DNA of 64,000 bases from positions 5,857,501-5,921,500 of the forward strand of contig NZ_CP025263.1 of NCBI RefSeq assembly GCF_002843605.1. The letters are read 5' to 3'. Shown piece by piece: positions 49,850 through 58,918 of this stretch. A program made the position numbers and the translations under genes. Numbering within the stretch: position 1 is the stretch's first letter; the number at the start of each line of letters is the position of its first letter. The stretch comes from Pseudomonas sp. S09G 359 (GTDB lineage: Bacteria > Pseudomonadota > Gammaproteobacteria > Pseudomonadales > Pseudomonadaceae). Below the pieces are notes generated by a model. It saw only the letters and a program-made list of their open reading frames with translations, did not search any database and was not told the origin of the DNA.

Positions 49850-51916
49850 TTACGCGTCCGGCTGGGCCTGGAATGGTGCTTCTTTATCCGTACGTTCTTT
49901 GTTGCCCCAGGCGGCGACGCCGACCTTGAGCGCATAGAACAGGATGCTGAAGACCACAAACAGGAACAGCGCTGTCAGCGTTGCGTTGGTGTAGGCGTTC
50001 CAGATCACATGCTGCATCTGGTCGATGCTCTTGGCTGGGGCCAGGATCTGGCCGTTGGCCAGGGCATCACTGTACTTCTTGGCCAGCGACAGGAAACCGA
50101 TCGCCGGGTTCGCGTCGAACAGCTTGATGAAGCCCGCCGTGGTGGTGCAGATCAGCAGCCATACAGCCGGCAGCATGGTCACCCAGATGTAGCGTTGGCG
50201 CTTCATTTTGATCAGCACAACGGTCGCCAGCATCAGCGCGATACCCGCCAGCATCTGGTTGGAGATACCGAACAGCGGCCACAAGGTGTTGATGCCGCCC
50301 AGTGGGTCGATAACGCCCTGGTACAGCAGGTAACCCCACATGGCCACGCAGCCGGCGGTCGCGATCAGGTTGGCGGTCCAGGACTCGGTGCGTTTGAGCG
50401 CCGGCACGAAGGAACCCAGCAGGTCTTGCAGCATGAAGCGACCGGCCCGAGTACCGGCGTCTACCGCCGTGAGGATGAACAACGCTTCGAACAGGATCGC
50501 AAAGTGGTACCAGAACGCCATGGTGTTTTCACCTGGCAGCACACTGTGCAGGATCTGCGCGATACCCACGGCCAGCGTCGGTGCACCGCCGGCACGCGCC
50601 AGGATGGTGGTTTCACCGATGTCATGGGCCACGGCCGACAGCGCCTCAGGCGTAATCGCAAAACCCCAGCTGCTGACGGTTTGCGCCACAGTCACCACGT
50701 CGGTGCCGACAATGGCGGCCGGGCTGTTCATGGCGAAGTACACGCCAGGCTCGATCACCGAAGCCGCAACCATCGCCATGATGGCCACGAATGACTCCAT
50801 CAGCATGCCGCCGTAACCGATGTAACGGGCATGGCTTTCATTGGCCAGCAACTTGGGCGTGGTGCCCGAAGAGATCAGCGCGTGGAACCCCGAGACCGCG
50901 CCACAGGCAATGGTGATGAACAGGAACGGGAACAGGCCGCCCTTCCACACCGGGCCGGTGCCGTCGATGAACTGGGTCAGGGCCGGCATTTTCAGGTCAG
51001 GCATGGTGACCAGGATGCCGATCGCCAGAGCGATGATGGTGCCGATTTTGAGGAAGGTGGAGAGGTAGTCACGCGGGGCCAGGATCAGCCACACCGGCAG
51101 TACCGCCGCGACGAAACCGTAGCCGATCAGCATCCAGGTGATCTGGATACCGGTGAAGGTGAACGCCTTGGCCCACACAGGATCGGCGGCAATCTGCCCG
51201 CCCAGCCAGATCGAACCGAGCAGCAACAGCACGCCGATGACCGAAATCTCACCGATGCGGCCCGGGCGGATGTAGCGCATGTAGATGCCCATGAACATCG
51301 CGATCGGGATAGTCGCCATCACCGTGAAGATGCCCCATGGGCTCTCTGCCAGGGCCTTGACCACGATCAGCGCCAGCACCGCGAGGATGATGATCATGAT
51401 CAGGAAGCAGCCGAACAGCGCGATGGTCCCCGGAATGCGGCCCATTTCTTCGCGAACCATATCCCCCAGGGAACGGCCGTTGCGACGAGTGGACAGGAAC
51501 AGGACCATGAAGTCCTGCACGGCACCGGCCAGCACCACGCCGGCAATCAGCCAGAGCGTGCCGGGCAGGTAGCCCATTTGCGCTGCCAGTACCGGGCCGA
51601 CCAGTGGGCCTGCACCGGCAATCGCCGCAAAGTGGTGACCGAAAAGGATGTGTTTGTTGGTCGGCACATAGTCCAGACCGTCGTTGTTGACCACTGCGGG
51701 GGTGGCCCGCCGTGGATCGAGTTGCATCACGTTGTTAGCGATGAACAGACTGTAGTAACGGTACGCGACCAGATAAATGGCCACGGCAGCGACCACAATC
51801 CACAAGGCGTTGATCGCCTCGCCGCGGCGCAAGGCCACTACGCCAAGGGCGCACGCTCCTACGATTGCCAGCACCAGCCAGGGTAGGTGGCGTAGCAGGC
51901 TATTATTATTTTTCAT
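49850..51916 (-). CDS. cstA: CstA-family carbon starvation transporter
   Basis: A 688-aa polytopic inner-membrane protein. Motifs HILFGHHFAAIAGAGPLVGP, GAVQDFMVLFLSTRRNGRSL and SGTTPKLLANE are typical of the CstA/BtsT family, which imports pyruvate (BtsT) or peptides (CstA). I chose the ATG at 51916 (MKNNNSLLRHLPWLVL). The operon order with yjiX and yjiA matches E. coli btsT more than cstA-ybdD, so pyruvate uptake is a fair guess. Confidence 0.93.
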   Translation of the reverse strand: MKNNNSLLRHLPWLVLAIVGACALGVVALRRGEAINALWIVVAAVAIYLVAYRYYSLFIANNVMQLDPRRATPAVVNNDGLDYVPTNKHILFGHHFAAIAGAGPLVGPVLAAQMGYLPGTLWLIAGVVLAGAVQDFMVLFLSTRRNGRSLGDMVREEMGRIPGTIALFGCFLIMIIILAVLALIVVKALAESPWGIFTVMATIPIAMFMGIYMRYIRPGRIGEISVIGVLLLLGSIWLGGQIAADPVWAKAFTFTGIQITWMLIGYGFVAAVLPVWLILAPRDYLSTFLKIGTIIALAIGILVTMPDLKMPALTQFIDGTGPVWKGGLFPFLFITIACGAVSGFHALISSGTTPKLLANESHARYIGYGGMLMESFVAIMAMVAASVIEPGVYFAMNSPAAIVGTDVVTVAQTVSSWGFAITPEALSAVAHDIGETTILARAGGAPTLAVGIAQILHSVLPGENTMAFWYHFAILFEALFILTAVDAGTRAGRFMLQDLLGSFVPALKRTESWTANLIATAGCVAMWGYLLYQGVIDPLGGINTLWPLFGISNQMLAGIALMLATVVLIKMKRQRYIWVTMLPAVWLLICTTTAGFIKLFDANPAIGFLSLAKKYSDALANGQILAPAKSIDQMQHVIWNAYTNATLTALFLFVVFSILFYALKVGVAAWGNKERTDKEAPFQAQPDA

Positions 51917-52090
51917 TTTTATATTCCAGCCAGGGTGGACAGAAAGGACAGCCAGTCCGAGTTTAGCGCTGTTGGCCCCAAAGACCACCCCCCTACGTTG
52001 GTCTAGAGCCTTGCCGGGGCAAAAAAAGCGGAAATAAATGCCCGTTGATGGCTTAAGGCTACAATCCCTTTATCCACAGAGGGTTTCACC

Positions 52091-52459
52091 ATGACCGAGC
52101 ACCCGTCTGACCGCCGCCGTTTTCGGCGTATTGCCTTCGATGCCCGCACAACCATCGCGCAAGACGGCTGGAATTGGCCGGTGCAATTGGTGGATTTATC
52201 GCTCAAGGGTTTGCTGGTGCAACGCCCGGACGACTGGCGCGGCAATGGCAAGGCGCCGTTCGATGTGGATATCCGCCTGGACCCACAGGCGCATATACAG
52301 ATGCAGGTCAGGCTGGCCCATGACGATCATGGCCAGCTTGGGTTTGTGTGCGAGCACATTGACCTGGAGTCGATCAGCCATTTGCGCAGGCTGATCGAGC
52401 TGAACCTGGGGGATGAAGAAGAACTGCACCGCGAGTTGGCGGCGCTGCTGGAAATCTAA
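52091..52459 (+). CDS. mapZ: PilZ-domain c-di-GMP receptor MapZ
   Basis: 122 aa, a single PilZ domain. The c-di-GMP site is intact: R9xxxR13 in RRRFRR and D35xSxxG40 in DLSLKG. The ISHLRRLIELNLGDEE tail closely resembles P. aeruginosa PA4608 (MapZ), which binds a chemotaxis methyltransferase and alters flagellar switching. The neighbourhood (cstA, radA, morA within 10 kb) agrees. Confidence 0.88.
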   Translation: MTEHPSDRRRFRRIAFDARTTIAQDGWNWPVQLVDLSLKGLLVQRPDDWRGNGKAPFDVDIRLDPQAHIQMQVRLAHDDHGQLGFVCEHIDLESISHLRRLIELNLGDEEELHRELAALLEI

Positions 52460-52477
52460 CAGCCAACATTAATCAAA

Positions 52478-52566
52478 TGTGGGAGGGGGCTTGCCCCCGA
52501 TGGCAGTGTGTCAGGCACTAAATAGGTCACTGACACACCGCTATCGGGGGCTTGCCCCCTCCCACA
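52478..52566. repeat. REPIN (GGGGGCTTGCCCC type)
   Basis: TGTGGGAGGGGGCTTGCCCC inverted at the right end with one small change. It lies between the convergent mapZ and radA. Confidence 0.88.
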
Positions 52567-52588
52567 TTGGTTTTTGCAGTGTTGCTGG

Positions 52589-53956
52589 TTATTCGAACAG
52601 TGCATCCAGCGCCTGCTCCAGGCGCGTGACTCCAATAATCGTTATGCCCGGCGGCGACTCTTTCGGCGCATTGCCCTTGGGCACAATCGCCCGCTTGAAG
52701 CCGTGCTTGGCCGCCTCCTTCAAGCGTTCCTGACCGCTCGGCACCGGGCGCACTTCACCCGACAAGCCCACTTCACCAAACACCAGCAGGTCATGAGGCA
52801 ACGGCTTGTTGCGCAGGCTGGACATCACCGCCGCCATCAAGGCCAGGTCGGACGCCGTCTCCAGCACCTTGACCCCACCGACCACGTTGAGGAACACATC
52901 CTGGTCGTGGGTCGGGATGCCGCCATGCCGGTGCAGTACCGCCAGCAACATCGCCAGGCGGTTCTGGTCCAGGCCGAGGGTCACCCGTCGCGGGTTGGCC
53001 AGGTGGCTGTCGTCCACCAGCGCCTGCACTTCCACCAGCATGGGGCGGGTGCCTTCCCACGTTGCCATCACCACACTGCCCGGGACTTCTTCCTGGGCGC
53101 GGGTAAGAAAAATCGCCGAAGGGTTAGAGACTTCTTTCAGCCCCCGGTCGGTCATGGCGAACACACCCAGTTCGTTGACGGCACCGAAGCGGTTCTTCAC
53201 CGCGCGCAGCAGGCGCAGGCGGCCGTCGGACTCGCCTTCGAAATACAGCACGGTATCGACCATATGCTCGAGCACCCGCGGCCCGGCCAAGGCGCCTTCT
53301 TTGGTCACGTGGCCGACCAGGAAAATCGCCGTGCCACTCTGCTTGGCATACCGCACCAGCAGCGCCGCACTTTCGCGCACCTGGGACACCCCGCCCGGCG
53401 CCGATTGCAGTTGCTCGGTGAAAATCGTTTGGATCGAGTCGATCACCATGACCTTGGGTTTTTCGATACGGGCCGTGGCGATGATGCTTTCGATGCAGGT
53501 TTCGGTCATGACCCGCAGCTGGTCCTGGGGCAAGCCCAGGCGCCGGGCGCGCATGGCCACTTGCTGCTGGGATTCTTCGCCGGTGACGTACAGCGCCGGC
53601 ATGCGGCTGGCGATGCTGCACAGGGTTTGCAGCAGGATCGTCGATTTGCCGATGCCGGGGTCACCGCCGATCAGCACCACCGAGCCGTCCACCAGGCCGC
53701 CGCCGAGTACCCGGTCCAGCTCGCCGGACGCCGTGGAGAAACGCGGAATCTCTTCGACGCTGACTTCGGCCAGGGTCTTGATCTGCGCCTGTTGCCCGGT
53801 CCAGCCGGCACGGCCGGTGGGGGCTGCGGCGCCGCCGCTTTCGATCATGGTTTCCGTCAGGGTGTTCCACGCGCCGCATTCGGTGCATTGGCCGGCCCAC
53901 TTGGGAAAGGTCGCGCCGCACTCCGTGCAGCCGTACATGCGCTTGGCCTTTGCCAT
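52589..53956 (-). CDS. radA: DNA repair ATPase RadA
   Basis: 455 aa. Processes recombination intermediates with RecA. The zinc finger has Cys10, 13, 24 and 27 (YGCTECG, QCTECG), Walker A is GGDPGIGKST, the RadA-specific KNRFG motif is intact, and a Lon-like C-terminal domain ends the protein. Length and start (MAKAKRMYGC) are canonical. Confidence 0.96.
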   Translation of the reverse strand: MAKAKRMYGCTECGATFPKWAGQCTECGAWNTLTETMIESGGAAAPTGRAGWTGQQAQIKTLAEVSVEEIPRFSTASGELDRVLGGGLVDGSVVLIGGDPGIGKSTILLQTLCSIASRMPALYVTGEESQQQVAMRARRLGLPQDQLRVMTETCIESIIATARIEKPKVMVIDSIQTIFTEQLQSAPGGVSQVRESAALLVRYAKQSGTAIFLVGHVTKEGALAGPRVLEHMVDTVLYFEGESDGRLRLLRAVKNRFGAVNELGVFAMTDRGLKEVSNPSAIFLTRAQEEVPGSVVMATWEGTRPMLVEVQALVDDSHLANPRRVTLGLDQNRLAMLLAVLHRHGGIPTHDQDVFLNVVGGVKVLETASDLALMAAVMSSLRNKPLPHDLLVFGEVGLSGEVRPVPSGQERLKEAAKHGFKRAIVPKGNAPKESPPGITIIGVTRLEQALDALFE

Positions 53957-53991
53957 TTGAGAACCTCCAACCGAAAAACCGCGATGATAGC

Positions 53992-54531
53992 TCAGCGCGA
54001 CGCCGGGGTCCGGATTTCACCGCTGGCCAATCGTGAAGCACTGTTGCCGATCGGGTCTTCGGCGTTGAGGTCCGCGCCCTTGGCTTTGAGTTCATCCAGC
54101 AGCTCAACGCGCTTGAACAACCCGGCGTACATGGCGGCGGTCTGCCCGGCGCCGTTGCGTTGGTCAGGGTTGCAGTCGGTAGCCAGCAGGCGCTGGGCGA
54201 TTTTCAGCTCCGCTTTGAAGATCGCGCCCATCAAGGCTGTGTTGCCGCGTTTGTCCTGCACACAGGCATCGGCGCCGGCGGCGAGCAGGCGCTCTACGTA
54301 GGCGTTTTCACCATGGTAGGCGGCGAGGATCAGCGCGGTGTAGCCCTTATCGTCCTGGGTGTTGAGGCTGTAGCCCGAATCGATAAAGGTGTTGAGCATG
54401 TCGAGGTCGCCACGGCGGGCGGCGTCGAAGTAATAGTCTTGCAGCTGCGCCTTGAGCGCTGTCGGCTCAGGGGATTCGGCATGGGCGACAAAGGCCAGCA
54501 TGGCCAGCAGCAAACCGATAGAAATACGCAT
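53992..54531 (-). CDS. ankB: periplasmic ankyrin-repeat protein AnkB
   Basis: 179 aa. A signal peptide (MRISIGLLLAMLAFVAHA) is followed by about four ankyrin repeats (DKGYTALILAAYHGENAYVE; KRGNTALMGAIF; GAGQTAAMYAGLF). I chose the ATG at 54531. In P. aeruginosa the ankyrin protein encoded next to katB supports full catalase activity, and the same order here suggests the same role. It lies 59 bp downstream of katB. Confidence 0.87.
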   Translation of the reverse strand: MRISIGLLLAMLAFVAHAESPEPTALKAQLQDYYFDAARRGDLDMLNTFIDSGYSLNTQDDKGYTALILAAYHGENAYVERLLAAGADACVQDKRGNTALMGAIFKAELKIAQRLLATDCNPDQRNGAGQTAAMYAGLFKRVELLDELKAKGADLNAEDPIGNSASRLASGEIRTPASR

Positions 54532-54590
54532 GGTTTTCTCTCCTGCCAAAAGGCCGATGCCCACACCGGGCATCGACCATAACCAACGGA

Positions 54591-56132
54591 TCAGTCGTTG
54601 AGTTTGTCGGCCAGCGCCTTCACGCGCGCCAGGTCACCCTTGGCAACCTTCGCAACGCCGGTGCCGTACTCCGGGTCGGCTTTGTAGAGGAACGACAGGA
54701 TGATGTGCTTGCTCTCGTCATCGGTGGTGGCCAGCGAGCCACCGAAGTTTTCGATCAAGTCTTGACGCTCTTTCTTACTGTAGGAGCGGTACAAATCACC
54801 GGCCTGCTTGAAGTTCTGCTCACGCTGGATCTTCGCCTGCTGGGTGCTGCCCGCCAGCGCCGACTGGCTGTAACGCGCGGTTTGCGGTTCCTCGCGGTTT
54901 TCCAGGCGGCTTGGCTGGTAGTTCACGCCGCTGGTGGTCTTGCCGAAATTCATCGCGCCATCCTGGTTACCGTTGTTGACGGTGACCCGCGGGGCGTTGA
55001 TCGGCAATTGCAGGGCATTGGCGCCCAGGCGATACATCTGCGTGTCGGCGTAGGAGAACACCCGGCCTTGCAGCAGGCGGTCCTCGGACGGCTCGATGCC
55101 CGGCACCAGGTTAGCCGGGGCCATGGCCACTTGCTCGGTCTCTTGGAAGACGTTCGCCGGGTTGCGGTTCAGCACCATCTGCCCGACTTTGCGCTCGGGG
55201 ACATTCGGCCAGATCTTGGTCGCGTCCAGCGGGTCGAAGTCGAACTTGGCCAGGTCTTCCGGCTTGAGTACCTGCACGTACAGGTCCCACTTGGGGAAAT
55301 CGCCCTTATTGATGTGGGTGACCAGGTCGTTTGTCATGTGGCTGTAGTCACGGCCCTGCACTTCGGTGACTTGCTTGGGGTCGAGGTTCTTGATGCCTTG
55401 CAGGCTCTTCCAGTGGAACTTGACGTAGTGCACCTCGCCCTTGGCGTTGATCAACTTGTAGGCGTGCACGCCATTGCCGTCCATTTCCCGGTAGCTGGCC
55501 GGAGTGCCGGAGTCGGAATACAGCTCGGTCAGCGTGCGGGTGGACTCTGGAACGTGGGAGAAGAAGTCGAAGCGGCGTGAGTCGTCATCCAGGTTGGTGC
55601 GCGGGTCGGGCTTGAACGCGTGGACCATATCGGGAAATTTGATCGCGTCGCGAATAAAGAACGTGGGGAAGTTATTGCCCACCAGGTCCCAGTTGCCGTC
55701 GGCGGTGTAGAACTTGGTGGCGAAGCCGCGCGGGTCACGCAGGGTTTCCGGGGAGTGGTTGCCATGCACCACGGCAGAAAAACGCACGAACACCGGGGTG
55801 GCCTCGCCGGCGGCGAACACCTTGGCCTTGGTCAGGTCGCTGAGGTTATCCGTGACGGTAAACGTGCCATGGGCACCGGTGCCACGGGCATGCACGACGC
55901 GCTCAGGGATGCGCTCGCGGTCGAAACGTTGCAGCTTCTGGATCAACTGCACGTCTTGCAGCAGCACCGGGCCATTGGCGCCGGCGGTCTGGGAGTTCTG
56001 GTTGTCGCCGACGGCAGCGCCATTATCGCGGGTCAGGTTGGCGGCGTGTACGGACAGGGAAAGCAGGCTGGCGGTTGCCAGAACCAACGCATATCGCGCT
56101 GAAACGGGCCCACGGCGTGTAGGGGTTTTCAT
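54591..56132 (-). CDS. katB: periplasmic catalase KatB
   Basis: 513 aa. A heme catalase that breaks down hydrogen peroxide, exported by a signal peptide (RYALVLATASLLSLSVHA). Active-site His in VVHARGTGAHGTF, Asn in LVGNNFPTFFIRD and heme-ligand Tyr in RVFSYADTQMYRLG are all present. The start is the ATG at 56132 with AGAGGAAAA upstream. An OxyR-controlled promoter would be expected, but I could not pick out a clear OxyR site. Confidence 0.94.
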   Translation of the reverse strand: MKTPTRRGPVSARYALVLATASLLSLSVHAANLTRDNGAAVGDNQNSQTAGANGPVLLQDVQLIQKLQRFDRERIPERVVHARGTGAHGTFTVTDNLSDLTKAKVFAAGEATPVFVRFSAVVHGNHSPETLRDPRGFATKFYTADGNWDLVGNNFPTFFIRDAIKFPDMVHAFKPDPRTNLDDDSRRFDFFSHVPESTRTLTELYSDSGTPASYREMDGNGVHAYKLINAKGEVHYVKFHWKSLQGIKNLDPKQVTEVQGRDYSHMTNDLVTHINKGDFPKWDLYVQVLKPEDLAKFDFDPLDATKIWPNVPERKVGQMVLNRNPANVFQETEQVAMAPANLVPGIEPSEDRLLQGRVFSYADTQMYRLGANALQLPINAPRVTVNNGNQDGAMNFGKTTSGVNYQPSRLENREEPQTARYSQSALAGSTQQAKIQREQNFKQAGDLYRSYSKKERQDLIENFGGSLATTDDESKHIILSFLYKADPEYGTGVAKVAKGDLARVKALADKLND

Positions 56133-56419
56133 CAAGTTTTCCTCTGGTTTTTTTAGTGCACATTCAGTTGTGCTTGCCAGAGGCTAGTGACCCTAGAGTC
56201 AGAAGATAAATAGAAAAACCGTACCAGGCCGATTAATAAAATAGTGTGGTAACCCACTGAAATGACGCGTAATTCGCGCGCGATTGGTGGCACTTTGCAA
56301 ACTATTTGCGATTTAATGTGTCGATAAAAATTAACAGTGTTGCCGGTTGTGACGGGCAAGCCCGCTATGACTGACTTACACTGAGCCCCACCCTTCTCAT
56401 CTGTAACAAGGAATAACCT

Positions 56420-56836
56420 ATGGGCGTGATCAGTGAGTTCAAGGCCTTCGCGGTCAAAGGTAATGTGGTCGATATGGCCGTCGGTATCATCATCGGCGCC
56501 GCCTTCGGCAAAATTGTTTCCTCGTTTGTAGGCGACGTGGTGATGCCGCCCATTGGCCTGCTGATCGGCGGCGTAGACTTCGGTGACCTGGCGATAACGC
56601 TCAAGGCAGCGCAAGGCGATGTGCCTGCGGTGGTGCTGGCGTACGGCAAGTTCATCCAGAGCGTGATCGACTTTGTGATTGTCGCGTTTGCGATCTTCAT
56701 GGGCGTGAAAGCCATCAACCGCCTGAAGCGTGAAGAGGCCGTGGCACCGAGCTTGCCACCAACGCCGACCAAGGAAGAACTGCTGCTGGGTGAGATCCGC
56801 GATCTGCTCAAGGCACAGAACGACAAGCCGCTTTAA
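56420..56836 (+). CDS. mscL: large-conductance mechanosensitive channel
   Basis: 138 aa. Opens under high membrane tension to release solutes. It has the N-terminal [20 protein letters not shown] helix with the Gly/Ala packing pattern, a second membrane helix ([18 protein letters not shown]) and a cytoplasmic bundle. Typical length. It is divergent from katB. Confidence 0.96.
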   Translation: MGVISEFKAFAVKGNVVDMAVGIIIGAAFGKIVSSFVGDVVMPPIGLLIGGVDFGDLAITLKAAQGDVPAVVLAYGKFIQSVIDFVIVAFAIFMGVKAINRLKREEAVAPSLPPTPTKEELLLGEIRDLLKAQNDKPL

Positions 56837-56855
56837 CCGGCACAGGCTTGGCAAA

Positions 56856-56883
56856 AAGGGCGCCCACTTGAGGCGCCTTTTTT
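56856..56883. terminator. bidirectional terminator between mscL and the reductase gene
   Basis: AAGGGCGCC, loop CACTTGA, GGCGCCTTT then TTTATT; A-run on the left, T-run on the right. Confidence 0.85.
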
Positions 56884-56884
56884 A

Positions 56885-57661
56885 TTACCAATAGTTTTCC
56901 ACGGCCACCTGGCCAGGGCGGCGGCTGAGGCTCAGTTGCATGTCGCGCTGCTTGAGCAACTGGCGGGTGTCATCGACCATCTGCGGGTTGCCGCAAATCA
57001 GCACGCGCGAATGCTCGGGCGTCAGCGCCACGCCGGCAGCGCGCTCCAGCTCACCGTTTTCGATCAATGTGGTAATGCGCCCATTCAAGGCGCCGGGGTG
57101 TTGCTCACGGGTGACGGTGGGGATGTAAGTCAGTTTGTGTGCGTACTCGGCCAGGTACTCACGCTGCCCCAGCTCCTTGATCAGCGACTGGTAGGCCAGT
57201 TCCTGGGCTTCCCGCGCGCTGTACACCAGGACAATGCGCTCGAATTTCTCCCAGACTTCGAAATCCTGAAGGATCGACAAAAACGGCGCCACCCCGGTGC
57301 CGGTGCCCAACAGCCAAAGATCGCGACCATCGACGAAGCGGTTCAGTGTGAGGAACCCGGTGGCCTGGCGTTCCACCAGCAAGGTATCGCCCACCCGCAG
57401 GCGGCTCAGCTCACTGGTGAACTCCCCGCCAGGGACCACAATCGAGAAGAAATCCAAGTGCTCATCAAAGGGCGAGGACACCACCGAATAAGCGCGCCAC
57501 ACCGTGCTGCCATCGGCTTTGGTCACGCCCAGGCGTACGAACTGGCCGGCGGTAAACCGGAAACCCGGGTCGCGGGTGGTGCGCAACGTAAACAGGCTGG
57601 GGGTCAGCGATTGCACATCGAGCAAGGTCTGGCGGGTGAATTTCTCAGCGCTGGCGGTCAT
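56885..57661 (-). CDS. ferredoxin-NADP reductase
   Basis: 258 aa. FAD-binding RAYSVVSSP and NADP-binding GTGTGVAPFLS motifs, C-terminal VENYW. Transfers electrons between NADPH and ferredoxin or flavodoxin; linked to iron and oxidative stress in pseudomonads. It is one of two such paralogues expected, so I give no symbol. Confidence 0.93.
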   Translation of the reverse strand: MTASAEKFTRQTLLDVQSLTPSLFTLRTTRDPGFRFTAGQFVRLGVTKADGSTVWRAYSVVSSPFDEHLDFFSIVVPGGEFTSELSRLRVGDTLLVERQATGFLTLNRFVDGRDLWLLGTGTGVAPFLSILQDFEVWEKFERIVLVYSAREAQELAYQSLIKELGQREYLAEYAHKLTYIPTVTREQHPGALNGRITTLIENGELERAAGVALTPEHSRVLICGNPQMVDDTRQLLKQRDMQLSLSRRPGQVAVENYW

Positions 57662-58046
57662 GGGGGGCTCCGTTCTACGAGGGGCCTAGTGTCCCTCAAA
57701 GTCGCGCGCAGAAACACCGGTGGTTTGTAGTGGCATCCCATGCAAGCCCAACAATGGCAGTTCAATAGCATTACAAATCAATTAGCTATTACCTCCATTA
57801 TCAGAGACACAAACATAATGTTTAATTTGCGTTGATTAAATGCGTTAACTCACTAAAAAACCATAAGAAAAAAAGTAACGCCTCACCAGGCAAACTAACC
57901 ACCTTGTCGAAAAGTCATTAATTACCTTCGACAAATAACAAAAATTTCATTCTGCCTTGTGGCTCATGTCCTACAATCATTTCCGTGCAACTTTGGGAAT
58001 TCAGGACGTATCCCATGTCACGGAGAACCCCCATGGAGAGTTACCA
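57662..58046. other. AT-rich intergenic region upstream of the LuxR gene
   Basis: About 385 bp, clearly AT-richer than the flanks. It probably contains the promoter of the LuxR regulator and of the divergent reductase gene. I see no lux-box I would defend. Confidence 0.45.
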
Positions 58047-58757
58047 ATGCTTACCTGGCGCAACACACGACTCCCCAAGCTGGAAGGCGAAAGCGAGGCC
58101 ACCAGCCTTTTCGATATGGCCGTCAACCACACTTACGCACTCGGCTTCCAATACTGTTCATTCACAATGAGTACTCAACTACCGAATAACCAAACGAAGC
58201 CCATCCACATCAACAACTATCCCGACGAATGGAATAACCTCTACAACCAAGCACGCTTTTATGAAGTTGATCCGGTTGTCAAACATTGCAAGCGTTGTGT
58301 ATTGCCGCTTGTATGGGAGGAAAAAGCATTTAAAGACGCACCTAACCTATGGTCTTTAGCCCAATCATATGGCGTGCATCTGGGCTGGACCCAAGCCGTG
58401 CATGATTTCCAGGGCGTGTTCAGCATGCTGACCCTTGGGCGCAGTAAAGGCGAAGTCAGCCCGGAGGAGTTGTACGAAAAGGCCGGCCAGGTATTGTGGT
58501 TGTGCCACGCGCTGCATGCGGTCGTAGTGCGCACGTTTGCCGGCACCCCCAGCATCAACCCGGCCAGCACATTGACCTCGCGTGAAACGGAAGTCCTCAA
58601 GTGGTCGGCCATGGGCAAGACCGCGGCAGATATCGCCACCATCATGTGCCTGTCCGAACGCACGGTGGGCTTTCATATCTGCAGCTGCTTCAAGAAGCTG
58701 GGGGTTAACAACAAGATCGCCGCCGTGCTTTGTGCCTCGAAAGCGGGCTTGTTTTAA
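58047..58757 (+). CDS. orphan LuxR-type quorum-sensing regulator
   Basis: 236 aa. An N-terminal autoinducer-binding domain and a C-terminal LuxR HTH (TSRETEVLKWSAMGKTAADI; SERTVGFHICSCFKKLGV). I chose the ATG at 58047: GGAGAG lies 6 bp before it, whereas the upstream ATG at 57966 has no ribosome-binding site. Ligand-contact residues W62, Y66, D75, P76 and W90 match TraR W57, Y61, D70, P71 and W85 with identical spacing. No luxI-type synthase is present in the window, so this is a solo that may listen to AHLs made elsewhere. Confidence 0.85.
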   Translation: MLTWRNTRLPKLEGESEATSLFDMAVNHTYALGFQYCSFTMSTQLPNNQTKPIHINNYPDEWNNLYNQARFYEVDPVVKHCKRCVLPLVWEEKAFKDAPNLWSLAQSYGVHLGWTQAVHDFQGVFSMLTLGRSKGEVSPEELYEKAGQVLWLCHALHAVVVRTFAGTPSINPASTLTSRETEVLKWSAMGKTAADIATIMCLSERTVGFHICSCFKKLGVNNKIAAVLCASKAGLF

Positions 58758-58918
58758 GCATCGTTGAAACACCGCATGTAATCCCTCTGGAAAAAAAGTA
58801 ACATTTGCCACTCGCTCTGAGTGCTGAGCAGCCCCCCAGGGGTGCCGCCCGTAGTGCACTCAGACGCTTGCGCAGACGACTGCCGAGCCCCCATCGATTA
58901 CCCAGAGCCTCCCCCGCC

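Noticed and set aside
53992..56132. Signs of a broken katB-ankB pair
   Set aside because: Both genes are intact with all key residues; no frameshift.
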